A DNA stretch of 64,000 nucleotides from DAOUJI01 sp965197415 (GTDB taxonomy: Bacteria; Chloroflexota; Dehalococcoidia; Lucifugimonadales; JAGWBF01). The stretch's first letter is position 1. Each line of letters opens with the position of its first letter. The position numbers and the translations under genes are program-made. Where the stretch lies: NCBI GenBank assembly GCA_965197415.1, contig OZ240207.1, forward strand, positions 2,232,001-2,296,000, given 5' to 3'. A model generated the notes under the pieces. The model was not told where the DNA came from and made no database searches. It saw only the letters and a program-made list of their open reading frames with translations. Shown one piece after another: positions 26,354 to 36,700 of this stretch.

Positions 26354-26738
26354 TCTCATGCTCCTTGATGAATTGAATTCGCATCTGTAAATGGGCCGCC
26401 GGCGCTGTGGTTCGGGTCCGGCGCTTGTCCTCCCGGAGGGTCATCTGAGCGCCCTCGCCCGTGAGAATGCGCCGGCCTCCGGGCGTCCGGTCAGCGAACC
26501 GGAAGATGGAGCGCATGGCGCCCCAGCAGGGCTCGACGCCCTTGCGCCGCCTGAGCGACTGCTTGGAGTCGACGCCGAGGGCCCTTGCGAGGCCGCCGGC
26601 CTCCTTGAGACGCTCAAGGCGCTCGCCGAAGTCCTCCGGCGGGACGCCCTGACTCGGGAGGCGGCGTCCCCTCCTCTTTTTCCCGCCGGTGTTGTGGATG
26701 CGCCCGTTGATGCGGGACGAGTCGTTAGGGTTGTCCAT
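26319..26738 (-). CDS. Small basic protein of the integrated element
   Basis: A ~139-residue basic protein, not recognised. The ATG at 26738 has a ggagg 8 bases upstream and lies within the 3' end of the Xre-like gene. A helix-turn-helix-like segment (ERLKEAGGLARALGVDSKQSLRRRK) is visible near residues 40-65; the C-terminal part is very Arg-rich. By position and overlap it belongs to a regulator operon with its two neighbours; a DNA-binding role is inference. Confidence 0.5.
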   Translation of the reverse strand: MDNPNDSSRINGRIHNTGGKKRRGRRLPSQGVPPEDFGERLERLKEAGGLARALGVDSKQSLRRRKGVEPCWGAMRSIFRFADRTPGGRRILTGEGAQMTLREDKRRTRTTAPAAHLQMRIQFIKEHENERHTAASSRG

Positions 26739-26946
26739 GTCTATCCTCCAATCTGAAAAGGTCGTCGAAGTCGTCCGCCCCAAGGACCTTCCGCATCCGA
26801 CGGCGGATGCGGCCGGAAGGCGTGCGCCTGCCGTTGACCGGCGTTGCCATGCATCCGGGGCTGACCCCTATCTCCCTGGCGAGCCGGTTCCGGGAGCGGT
26901 TCGGCGTCGTGACCCGCTCCCCGAGGGCCGTTGTGTTGAGGCGCAC
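26725..26946 (-). CDS. Xre-like helix-turn-helix protein
   Basis: A 73-residue protein. RNRLAREIGVSPGCMATPVN fits a Cro/C1-type helix-turn-helix, followed by GRRTPSGRIRRRMRKVLG, the usual final helices. The GTG start at 26946 has a weak ribosome site. The 3' end overlaps the next gene by 14 bp, so the regulators probably form one minus-strand operon with AlpA last. Confidence 0.65.
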   Translation of the reverse strand: MRLNTTALGERVTTPNRSRNRLAREIGVSPGCMATPVNGRRTPSGRIRRRMRKVLGADDFDDLFRLEDRHGQP

Positions 26947-26984
26947 AACGGTCCGTCCCCCGCCCCTCCGGGGGCCTTTCCGCT

Positions 26985-27231
26985 TGTCGGCGCACTGCCT
27001 TCACGTCCTCGCAGAGGCTTCGCACGTTGTGCACAACGTGGAGGGGGAAGCGCAGCCGCGTCTTGAGCCCTTCGATGCGGTCGTAGACGCCGGGCGGCTC
27101 CCAGCGTGCGTCGGCGAAGACGACGCAGTCCGGCATGCGGTCGGAGGCGCCCCCGCTTGCCATGAGCGCCATGACCAATGACTGGACGCCCCGCCCAGGT
27201 TGATGACTGTCAACGCTGGAGGTGCGCTCAT
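26985..27231 (-). pseudogene. PAPS-reductase-like prophage gene, frameshifted fragment
   Basis: Starting at the ATG at 27231, one frame gives LTVINLGG; another continues RGVQSLVMALMASGG and CVVFADARWEPPGVYDRI. Joined, these match the start of the phosphoadenosine-phosphosulfate-reductase-like (ATP-PPase fold) proteins carried by phages, with the P-loop in the G-x-G-V-Q-S segment. Loss of one G in gggcgggg (~27196-27203) explains the shift. Homology fades before ~26985, where the Xre-like gene begins, so most of the protein is missing. Confidence 0.55.
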
Positions 27232-27664
27232 TGGCTCTCCTCCTCGCTGCCGTCGCGCGGCGACGGGTCCGTCCCGGGAGAGGGCGGCTCCTCCTCAGCC
27301 GGCTTGACCAGGATGGTGAAGAGGCGGCGCAGCCGCTCCTCGGCGCCGGGTCCGGGTTGAAGTCGGTCCCGGCCGCCCTTATGTCTGAGGAACGGCGGTC
27401 GGCGGTCTTCGGTTTTCCTCGGTTCCTGCCGTTTTTCAAGTCGCTGCCCTCGTGGCGTTTGCGGGTGTTCGCCCTTGAACGTGACGGTTGGCGTCTTCGG
27501 CCGACCGCTCGTTCCGGCTCCGGTTTGGCCGGTTGAAGACAGATTAGAGGATTCAGTGCAATAAGTCAAGCATTATAATCGTATTCTCATAATATATACG
27601 GCATATACAGTAAGAATATATATAGATATCGTTAATAAATTACGATTATGATAAATTATCACTA

Positions 27665-27908
27665 CAAAGACTGTGAGAGAGAAAAGAGAGAGAGAGTAAG
27701 CCGTCGCGCTGGAGTCTATTATTATATTGTGGGTGACCTTCATCCGGGTGCGTGGCGACTCTGTCAGGACATGGCTCAGGGAGTCGCGGGCTGGGGGAGG
27801 ACTTCCATGTCGGCGGACCGCGGGGCCAAGGCAGCAGCCGGTCGGCTCCGCATGATCGTCGATCGCTTCTTTGACGGCCTCGTCTGCATCTCTACGTTCC
27901 GCCTTCGA
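27665..27908 (+). repeat. ~245-bp direct repeat, copy 1
   Basis: Direct repeat with 27956-28209. It begins caaagactgtgagagaga, contains a gagaga-rich tract, a tctattatta motif and then ~190 bp of nearly identical GC-rich sequence ending near tctacgttccgccttcg. No intact gene is carried in either copy. The adjacent 27540-27664 is strikingly AT-rich compared with its surroundings. Confidence 0.85.
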
Positions 27909-27955
27909 GGCGCCGGCGGCCTGGCGACGCGGCCCGAGATTCACGGGACCAACCA

Positions 27956-28209
27956 CAAAGACTGTGAGAGAGATAAAGAGAGAGAGAGAAAGCCGTCGCG
28001 CTGGAGTCTATTATTAGAGAGTGGGTGACCTTCATCCGGGTGCGTGGCGACTCTGTCAGGACATGGCGCAGGGAGTCGCGGGCTGGGGGAGGACCTCCAT
28101 GTCGGCGGACCGCGGGGCCAAGGCAGCAGAAGGCAGCAGCCGGTCGGCTCCGCATGATCGTCGATCGCTTCTTTGACGGCCTCGTCTGCATCTCTACGCT
28201 CCGCCTTCG
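27956..28209 (+). repeat. ~245-bp direct repeat, copy 2
   Basis: Second copy of 27665-27908, ~97% alike by eye apart from a short gcagaag duplication near 28125 and a changed tctattattagagagtggg segment. That segment reappears in the 30-kb repeats (30092-30115 and 30600-30620), linking the two repeat families. Confidence 0.85.
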
Positions 28210-28294
28210 CTTCGACCCCAAGCAGAAGCGCCACGCCCTGTGGGACCGGGCGCACCGCTCCCACACCTTCAACCACGCTAAGTTCCCGGGCGCT

Positions 28295-28361
28295 GTCATA
28301 AGCGGTCGAACGTGGAAACCGCCTTCTCCATGACCAAGGCGAAGTTCGGCGGGGCCGTCTG
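28295..28361 (+). pseudogene. Transposase C-terminal remnant (DDE, IS4/IS5-like)
   Basis: One frame reads SNVETAFSMTKAKFGGAV then a stop; this resembles the C-terminal SNVE-x-x-F-S-M-I-K-x-K-F-G segment of some DDE transposases. Nothing else of the gene is clear. Upstream 28201-28290 may contain more of it in other frames. Confidence 0.35.
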
Positions 28362-28400
28362 ACCCAAGGCTGGTGCAGACCGGCCTCAACTCGGAGGAGC

Positions 28401-28708
28401 ATGTCGCCGATGGCTGAGATAGGGCCGACAACTTCACGACGGATGAGGGCGGGGGGCAGCTACGCCAGCCAGTGGAACCGCTTCGTGGCATGGTCTCAGG
28501 AGTCGGGGAAGCGTTCGCTGCCCGCCTCTCCACAGGATGCGGCGGCCTACCTCGAAGACAGGTCGGGGACGGGCGCCAGGCCTTAGACCCTGCGGGCGGC
28601 GGCGGCGGCGATAGCGCGCAATCACAAGGACGCGGGGTTCGACGCGCCCGTCCACCACGGCGTCGCCAGGACCGTGCTGGGCGAGCTGACGCGGGACGAC
28701 GCCTCCAG
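28401..28708 (+). pseudogene. Second tyrosine recombinase, N-terminal remnant with nonsense codon
   Basis: The frame reads YASQWNRFVAWSQESGKRS and PASPQDAAAYLEDRS, typical of the SAM-like core-binding domain of XerD-type phage recombinases. An in-frame TAG at 28584 interrupts it; reading past gives TLRAAAAAIARNHKDAGFD and VARTVLGELTRDDAS, the continuation of the same domain. The catalytic domain is absent: the sequence switches at ~28709 to an unrelated fragment. Confidence 0.6.
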
Positions 28709-28924
28709 GAGAGCTTCTTCGTCCGCCACGCCTACTTCCTGGGCGCCAACGACCCCTACAAGTCGCTGAAGACCACCCTCAAGGCCGAAATCGACGAAGA
28801 CGCCTGGGCCACTCTGAACAGAGCTGTCTCCCGCCCCTTCCCCAAGCCCGAGTCGGGCCGCATATCGGTCAAGATCATCAACCACCTGGGCGACGAGGCA
28901 ATGAAGGTGTTCCGGGTGGGGTGA
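28709..28924 (+). pseudogene. C-terminal fragment, possibly of a type III-like DNA methyltransferase
   Basis: The last 71 codons of an open frame, joined to the recombinase remnant out of frame. The peptide contains AYFLGANDPYKSLKTTLKAE and ends INHLGDEAMKVFRVG. I associate this ending with C-termini of large site-specific DNA methyltransferase or type III restriction-modification proteins, but only from memory of the motif, so the family name is tentative. No upstream part exists here. Confidence 0.35.
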
Positions 28925-28970
28925 TGGGGGGATTAGCCGGCATTTACGCCGGCACGTTTAGGATAGACGA

Positions 28971-29114
28971 ATGCCCGTTGAGGAAATAGTAATCTGGTTA
29001 AACTCTCCCGAAGGTATCGCACTTGCAAGTACCTGCGGTATCTTGGGAGGCCTAGGAGTGATTTTCCCCTTGTTTCGCTCCATCAATATCACCAAGCCGC
29101 TGAGCGCGACATAA
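28971..29114 (+). CDS. Possible 47-residue membrane peptide
   Basis: An ATG-initiated 47-codon frame. Residues ~15-35 are hydrophobic (IALASTCGILGGLGVIFPLF) and could span the membrane. No Shine-Dalgarno of note. It lies in the decayed element between a gene fragment and a convergent HTH protein and could be chance. Confidence 0.3.
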   Translation: MPVEEIVIWLNSPEGIALASTCGILGGLGVIFPLFRSINITKPLSAT

Positions 29115-29170
29115 ACGGCGATGGTGAACATGTAAGGAGCGACGTCATAGGTTGCCCACAGCGACGCATC

Positions 29171-29575
29171 TTACGTCAGCGGAACCCACGTGACAACGAC
29201 GCTGACGATCAGCAGCACGAACAACGCGGCGGCGACAAGGCCAAGCCGGAGGGCCAATTGTCTTGTCATCTCGTGCTCAGCGCGCTCCTTGCGATACGCT
29301 TCCGTCACTTTCTCGTATGCGTCTCTGCTGCCGGACGCCGCTTGCCTGGCCTCGTCCCGTTCTCGCTCCAACTCGGATGCGGTCCGTTCGCTCTCGTCGA
29401 GATTGGCTATTGTGCGTTCCAGCAACTCCGGCCCGTGCATACGCACGTATACCCGGCGGCCCTCCCTGAGAACCTCGATCTCTCCCTTCCTGATCTTCCG
29501 GTCCAGGGTCGAGAGAGACATCTCCAGTTCTTGCGCCGCCTCCGCTTTCGTGACCCAGCGGCCAGGCTCATCCAT
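29171..29575 (-). CDS. HTH - coiled coil - membrane-anchor protein
   Basis: A 134-residue protein from the ATG at 29575 (gaggg 8 bases upstream; an ATG at 29623 would add 16 residues). Residues ~5-50 form an excisionase/MerR-type helix-turn-helix (VTKAEAAQELEMSLSTLDRK, then EIEVLREGRRVYVRM). Residues ~55-105 are a Glu/Arg-rich coiled coil. Residues ~110-130 are one transmembrane helix (LGLVAAALFVLLIVSVVVTW), leaving the HTH in the cytoplasm. This layout is seen in small membrane-tethered DNA-binding proteins of mobile elements; target and function are unknown. Confidence 0.7.
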   Translation of the reverse strand: MDEPGRWVTKAEAAQELEMSLSTLDRKIRKGEIEVLREGRRVYVRMHGPELLERTIANLDESERTASELERERDEARQAASGSRDAYEKVTEAYRKERAEHEMTRQLALRLGLVAAALFVLLIVSVVVTWVPLT

Positions 29576-29924
29576 CGCTTTTCCCTCGCTATCGGCTGAC
29601 ACGTCAGCGGCTGTGCTGGGCATGACAAATTGTCGCCGGACCCGCTGTTTATTTTAGCGCAGATTCCCAATTGCCGGCATGTGCAAACTTTGACCGGTCA
29701 GGCGACGCGTCAGCCCGTTTCGCAGATGAAACAAGGTGATTCGGGTGTCGGCAGACCTTGAAAATCCCGCTGCCGCCCGCAACTTGCAGCCCCCATGCAA
29801 TCGAATGGGTTGATAGGGCCGACACCCCCCTATCTATTCCCCTCTACAGAACGCATCCGGCGGTACAGTGAGTCCCATCAGTAGGCGCGCAGGTCGGACA
29901 GCGCCTGTCGCGGGGCTTCCGGCG

Positions 29925-30153
29925 CCCGCGTACACGCGGGGACAGACCGCAAAAAGCATCCTGCGGGCCTGGTCGGGCGTCATCAACTCACACATGAGCA
30001 TGCCTGCATTGCGGCGGCAGCGGGAGGACGCTGGAGAGAGTCCGCCAGAGTTTGGGAAAATAATTTTCAGTCGCAAAAGGGATTACGCGACGGAATCTAT
30101 TTATAGAGAGTGGGACTGTTTTTCTAAGGGGGGAAGGAAGCCCCCCTTTAGGC
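29925..30153 (+). repeat. Direct repeat B, copy 1, with a CRISPR-repeat-like palindrome
   Basis: Shares two blocks with 30478-30659: 29925-30006 (begins cccgcgtacacgcgggg, ends gcatgcctg) and 30062-30153 (aattttcagtcgcaaaaggg through tatttatagagagtggg to an aaggggg/cccccttt hairpin). A 55-bp segment separates the blocks here but only 8 bp in copy 2. The palindrome resembles the centre of a type I-E CRISPR repeat, yet it occurs once per copy. Confidence 0.8.
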
Positions 30154-30477
30154 GGCTCCGACGGCCCTATCGAGGACAAGTTTGAGAGGGAGGCCGACCT
30201 GACGCCGGGTGAAGCGGAGCGCACCAGGGGCGACGAAGGGCTTGGAGACCACAGGCGCAATTGCCTATGGGACTATAGTCCCAATATGCATCGTGAATTG
30301 CGCCGCGCCGGTGAACCGGAGGAGCGTCTTGAACAGAAGGGCGCCAGGGCGAGCGCTTACGCCGAGGACCCAACGGCAAGAGGCGAGTTTCCGCCCCAGA
30401 CACGGCATTGGGCCATAAGGGTGGAGCTGCTGGACTCGGAACGGGACCGGGCATGGATTGCGCAGCAGAGGAACGGT

Positions 30478-30659
30478 CCCCGCGTACACGCGGGGACAGG
30501 CCGCAAAAGCATCCTGCGGGCCTGGGCGGGCGTCATCAACTCACATATGAGCATGCCTGAGGGGAACAATTTTCAGTCGCAAAAGGGATTACGCGACGGA
30601 ATCTATTTATAGAGAGTGGGACTGTTTTTCTAAAGGGGGGAAGGAAGCCCCCTTTAGGC
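30478..30659 (+). repeat. Direct repeat B, copy 2
   Basis: Second copy of 29925-30153. The palindrome here is perfect (gtccccgcgt/acacgcggggac) with ggcc following. It ends ~75 bp before the stop of the giant secreted protein. The stretch 29576-29924 and the sequence 30154-30477 between the copies hold no gene that I can support. Confidence 0.8.
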
Positions 30660-30735
30660 TGGACAAAATAAAGAACCTTCTCACGGACGACCGCAATCCC
30701 CTCAGCAACGGGATGTCCAGGCCGTCACCCGCGCT

Positions 30736-33700
30736 CTAACCCCCCGGCCCTGAGACAGTGAACTCCAGACGGTTGGAGAGCATCCTGCCGTCGCCGGTGC
30801 AGATGGCCCCGGTAGCTCCGCAGTCCGTGGTGACGGGCAGGACGACGGTCACGGCGGCGGCCGACTCAGGCGTCACGGTGATGGTCCACCCGATGTTGCT
30901 TCCCTGGGTCATTCGCTTGGCCTTGTCCACCGTGGCACCCGTGACGCTGAAGGCATGGTCCCGCAGGGTCACGTAGCTGAGTCCGAACTCCTCGCTGAAG
31001 CGCAGCTCGAAGGTGAACGCCGTCTGGCCGTCGTGGGTCGATGGCTTGCTCTGGAAGCTGGCGGTGAGCGGAGGCCGGGGCACCACCGCCTCAGTCGCCG
31101 TGCTGGTCAGCGATTCCTGATTGTTTGCGTCGTCCTCGAAGGACACCCGCACCTGGATGGCTTTCCCCACGTCGCTGTCGGCTGGGGTGTATGTGGAGTT
31201 GGTGGCCCCCGAGATGTCCGACCCACCGGCAATCCACTGGTAGCTGTAGGAAACGTTTGTCAGCCCGTCGGAGTCGTCGATGTCCGAGGTTGAGGCCGTC
31301 AGCGTTTCGCCCACCTGCGGCGTGCCGCTGATGGCCGGCGCTCCCGTGGCCGGGTTGTTGGGCCTGGCTTCCACCTCGCCGGTGGCCGCGCTGGTCAGCG
31401 TCTCATCGTTGCCCGCGTCGTCGGTGAAGGTCACCCGCACCTGGACGGTCTGCCCCTCCTCGCTGGAGGTGAGCGTGTAGGTGGAGCCGGTGGCCCCCGC
31501 GATGTCCGACCCTCCGGCAATCCACTGGTAGCGGTAGGAAACGTTGGTCAGCCCGTCGCCGTCCTCTATGCCCGAGGTTGAGGCCGTCAGCGTTTCGCCC
31601 ACCTGCGGCGTACCGCTGATGGCCGGCGCTCCCGTGACCGGGGTGTTGGACGGCGTCTCGCCGCCCTGCTGCTGCGCCGGTGGGGGCGGGATGTACTCCG
31701 CCGTTTCCGGGTCTCCGCCCGGGTCCCCGCCGTTGAAGGCCCAGTCGCCCCGGAAGGAGTAACGGGTAAGCCCCCAGTCGTTGTGGGCCCAGACCCGGTA
31801 CACGTACTGCTTCTCCCCCTTGTCCTCCGAATCGGTGAAGGACGTGCGGATGTCGCCGTCCGTCTCATCCCGCAAGGTTTCCCAGTCGCCCTGTAGCACC
31901 CAGCCGCCGTCCTCCGTCCTCCGGTACTCCCGGCGGTCCACCCGGTAGCCGGTGACCCACGGGTCCAGCGCCACCCGTTGGGGTCCGGCCCCGGCGCGCG
32001 CCGTCTTCACGGTGGTCAGCCACGGGTCCCGCGGCGCGTCCCAGGCCAGCCGGCGGCTGCTCTGGGTGTCCAGGGTGAGACGAACGTTGAGCGGTCCTTC
32101 CGGCTCGTGGTCGGGGCCGTAGACCAGGCTCGACGTGTACGCCGAGCCGAATGCGCCCTCCTCATCGGGCTCCGGGTCGTTGTCCAGGGCGGTTACGATG
32201 TAGACGTGCCCAGCGCCAGGCGTTCGGTACGCCGCCGAACAGTCCTGATACCGGTCGGCGACGCGATTGGTCTGCCCCGTCAGCGTTACCTGCTCCGACC
32301 TGTGGCTGCGGTTGTCGGTGTAGCTGTAGCGCTCCACCCTGTAGCCGGTGTCCCGGTCCCCCAAGGGGGGCGTCCAGGTGAGGGTGGCGCATCCCGGCTC
32401 CACCGAGACCAGCAGGTTGGTGACCCGCTCCTCCTGGGCGCACTCCCCGGTCCGCGCCGAGGTGGTGGCCGTGGAGCCGAAAACCGCTGATGGATAGCGG
32501 TTGCCGTCGTTCCTCGTGTCGCCGTTGCCGCGGGCGCTCAGCCGGAAGTCGTACCGGGTGTTGCAGTCCAGACCGGCCGCCACGCCGAACGCCTGGCGGT
32601 GGTCAGTAGTGCTGGGGAGATGGTCGAAGTCGCCGCTGATCCTGGTCCATTCGGTCTCGCCGTCCTTGCGATATTCCAGCTTGTACTCGGCGGCGGTTTC
32701 TACGGTGGACCAGTCCAGGGTGATGCTGGTCTGGGTCGGCCAGCTCGCCGCCAGGTGGCGCGGCGCCGGCGCTCCCTTGAGGGTTCTCACCTCGACGTGC
32801 TCGGAGTCTGCGGAGGTGCCGAAGGTGGTCGTGAGGCGGATGCGGAAACGGAAGGTCCCGTTCGCCCCCAACTCCCCGACCGGGAGGGAGGTGGCAGAGG
32901 CCGGGAGCGTGACGACCGTGTCCCATGTGGGCGCCTCGAAGGCGCCGCGGTTGTTCCGCTGCTGCACCAGCACGTTCGCTATGGTAACGTCCGGGGGCTG
33001 GCCGGGGAGCGTCCAGGTCAGGGAGACGAGGTTGTCGTCTCCGACCGTGCCCCGCAGGTCCGTAGCCGCATTGGGCTGAGGCGCAGGCTCCACGAGGACG
33101 CTGACCGTGACCGACGCACTCAAGCCGTGCTCGTCCGTCGCGGTCAGTGTCAGGTTGACGGTGTGGGACGTCTCCGCCGCCGGCGCGATCCAGGCGGCGT
33201 CCAGGGAGGACGGGGCGGGGGCGAAGGTCCCGCCGCCGTCGCTGGTCCAGGCGTAGGTCAGCGCGTCGCCGTCCGAGTCGCTGGCCGTGCCGTCCAGCGT
33301 CACCGTGCCGCCCCCGAAGACCGTGCCGGGATCAGCCGTGGCCGACACCGTCGGGGCCTGGTTGATGGAGACCGTCGCCTCGTTCGTCGTCCCTTCCGTC
33401 ACCTTCGCCGGCAGGCTGCCGAAGCCCAGCCTCACGCTCTCCCCGCCGTCGACCATGGTGTCCTGGGCCGCGGTGAAGGTGAAGGACTGCCCGGTGTCGC
33501 CGCGCTGGAATGTGACGCTGGCGGGGACGCCGGAGTAGTCGCCGCTGGACGCCCCGCCCTGGTTGGTCGTGGTCAGTGGGACGACCACCTCCCGTTGCGG
33601 GTCGGCGCTCAGCCGTACCTTGACGGTGACGCTGCCGCCTTCGGGCACAGAGTACGTCCCCAGCTCGAAGCTGACCGTCACAGGCGGGTCTTCATCGTCG

Positions 33701-36700
33701 TCCACCGTCACGGCCAGGCCGTCGAGGGTGGCGCCGACGTACTCCGATGCGCTGCCGGAGGCTACGGCATGGCCCACCGTCTGGACGTCGTCCGCCGCGT
33801 CGGTGTCCTGGGCCACGGTGACTGTCACGGTCTGGGCGGTGTTCCAGGTGGCGCTGGTGAAGGTCAGCGAGGAGGGGCTGACGCTCACGTCGCCCCCGCC
33901 GGTGATGTCGACCGTCACGTCGGCGGTGGGCTGGGCCCTGAGCTCCACCGTGTAGTCGGCCGTGCTCCCCTCGTTCACCGTCAGGGTCGTGGGCGTGAGC
34001 CTGATACCCGGGCGCTCGTCATCGTCGACCGTCACGTCCAGCCCGTCCACCGCGACCCCGGTGTACTCGTCGGCGCCGCTGCCGGCTACGGCGTGGGTCA
34101 CCGTCTGGGCGTCGTCCACCGCGTCGATGTCCTGGGCCGCGGTGACCGTCACCGTCTGGGCGGTGTCCCAGGTGGCGTTGGTGAATGTGAGCAAGGCGGG
34201 GTTGACGCTCACGTCGCCCCCGCCGGTGATGTTGATGGTCACGTCGGCGGTGGGCTGGACGTCGAGCACCACCGTGTAGTCGGCGGTGTCTCCCTCGGCC
34301 ACCGTCAGGCTCGTGGGCGTGAGCGTCACGCCGGGGATCTCGTCGTCGGTGACCGTCACGGCCAGCCCGGCGAGGCTGGCCCCGAGGTACTCGTCGTCGC
34401 TGCCGCTGGCCACGGCGTGGCCCACGGTCGGGGTGTCGTCCGCCCCGTCGTCGTCCTGGGCGGCGGTGACCGTCACGGTCTTGGCCGTGTCCCAGGTGGC
34501 GCTGGTGAAGGTCAGCGAGTTGGGGTTGACCGTCAGGTCGCCTCCGCCGATGATGTCGACCGTCACGTCGGCGGCGGGCTCGCTGCTGAGCTGCACCGTG
34601 TAGTCCGCCGTGCCCCCCTCGGCCACGGTCAGCGTCACGGGCGTGAGGATCACCCCGGGCTTCTCCTGCAGGAATATGGTGACCTTTTGTCCGTCGTTCC
34701 AGCCTAGGTTCGTGTTGCTCCATGAGTAAGTCTGATAGCCGGCGACGTCGCCCTCTGATGCGTCTTGCGATGCGAACTCCGTGTCAACACTGCCGGTGTG
34801 CAGGGTGAACGGCCCCGGGAATGCAGGGGACAGATACAAGACCAGTGGCTGGCCCGAACCGCCGGTGTCGTACCATACCCCTCCTACGGTGTATTCAGTC
34901 CCGGCGACGCTCAGTTTGGTCACCGAAAGCGATCCAAAGTGCGGGCTCAGCCCGCTTCCACCCGAGTACCCATGCACCCCGTCGATGGGCACGGAACCCA
35001 CCTCCATGGTGGCCAGCCCGAGCAGCTTGTGGGTGGCGCCGGAGGCGGCCACGGCGTAGGTGGCGGCGCTGGTCAGGGACTCCGGGAAGCCCTCGCCGTC
35101 GGTGAATGTCACCGTGAGGCTGATGGCGTCGCCCACCTCGGCGGATGTGAGCGTGTAGGTCGAGGAGGTCGCGCCCGATATGGCGGCGCCGCCGGCGAGC
35201 CACTGGTAGGAGAACGCGCCCAGGCCGCCGGCGTCGGCGATGCCCACGGTGTCCGCCGTCAGTTCCTCCCCATCCTCCAGGAAACCCTGTATGGACGGCG
35301 CGCCGGTGGCCGCGCTGTTGGCATTGGCGCCCTTGACCTCGATGATGAGGTTGGCCTCAGTACTGAGTTGCGCCCAGGTGGAGGACGCGCCGGTGTACTG
35401 GTGGGCGCGGTCGCCGATTGACCAGCCCGGCGCGCTGCCGGAGTCCTCCTCCAGGGCGGAGGTTACCGCCAACTTGATTGCGTTTGTATTGCCATTCGCT
35501 CGCGAGAGGACAACGAAGTAGGTCGTCTCCGCCGCGAGCGGGGGGCACGGGTCCGTCGTGGGCGCATCGAAGTCATGCAGCCCGGAGGCGGTGAAGGTCG
35601 CCGGGTCGCTGAGCGTGCACAGCGCACTGCCCGGAAGCCCGCTGCTTTCGGCGTTCAGCGTTGCCGTCAGCTCGGTTCCCACGGTCGACGTACCGCCAAT
35701 CGTTTGGAACGTAGCGCCGATGGAACTCAGCGTGTAGCCGGCAGTGTTCGAGCCGGTGGTGAATGACTGACCATACCTGGGAAAGCCGGCATCTACGTCT
35801 GCGCCTGAGTCCTGAACGGTTTGCCCCGTGTTCCTGACCAAGACGTCGGCTGGGACGACGACGGCGGTGGCCTCGCTGGAGAGCGGCCCTTCCGCAACTC
35901 CCCCGTCGTCGGTGAAGCTGACCTCCACCTTGATCTTCTGGTCCCCGTCGTCGTCCGTGAGGATGTGTGTAGAAGCGTCCGTGCCGATGTCGGTCTCGTC
36001 GCCGCCGTCGACGCGGACCCACTGGTAGGTGAAGTCCGGTGTCGTTATCCCGTCGTCGTCCGCCATGGCCGACGTGTCCGCGGTTAGCTCCTCGCCCACG
36101 CGCGGCGTGCCGGTAATCGTCGGCGCACCGGTGGCCAGGTTGTTGACCCTCGCGACACCGCTGACCACTACCAGGTAGGCCTGCACGGTTTGCGTATAGG
36201 AGGTGTACCAACTGCCGTTGGAAAAGTAATGGTAGTCGTCTCCGATTGACCAGCCGGTCGCGCCGCCGGAGTCCTCGTTGGAGCTGGTAGTTACCTTCAA
36301 ACGGATAGTATCCGTAGTGACCCTCACCCGCTCAATCACGGCAAAGTAAGTCGTGCTCGCCGCCAGCGTGGGACACCGGTCCGTTGCCGGCGCATCGAAG
36401 GTATGCACGCCCGAGGCGGAGAAGCTAGCCGGGTCGGTCAGCGTGCACAGCGCATCGCCGGGATCGCCGCCGCTGCCCTCGTTCAGCGTCACCGTCAGGT
36501 GGCTACCCGCGGTCGAGATGGCATCGGAACCGATGGTGTCGAAGTCGAAGGCGATGGCGTACAGCGTGTAGCCAGCGCTGTTGGCGCCGGTGGTGAACTC
36601 CTGGGCACGCTTGCGGTTATGGGCGGTGAGACGGCGTGCGGTGGCGTCATCAGACCGCCCCGTGTTCTTGATCAGGACGGGGAACGGAACCGGGGCGCCC

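Noticed and set aside
29925..30505. A CRISPR array
   Set aside because: Only two isolated palindromes ~550 bp apart, each with the same flank; no regular repeat-spacer series and no cas genes.
32599..34707. 702-codon open frame opposite the giant secreted protein
   Set aside because: Low-complexity Gly/Val/Arg-rich antisense of repetitive beta-domain sequence; no ribosome site or recognisable domain.
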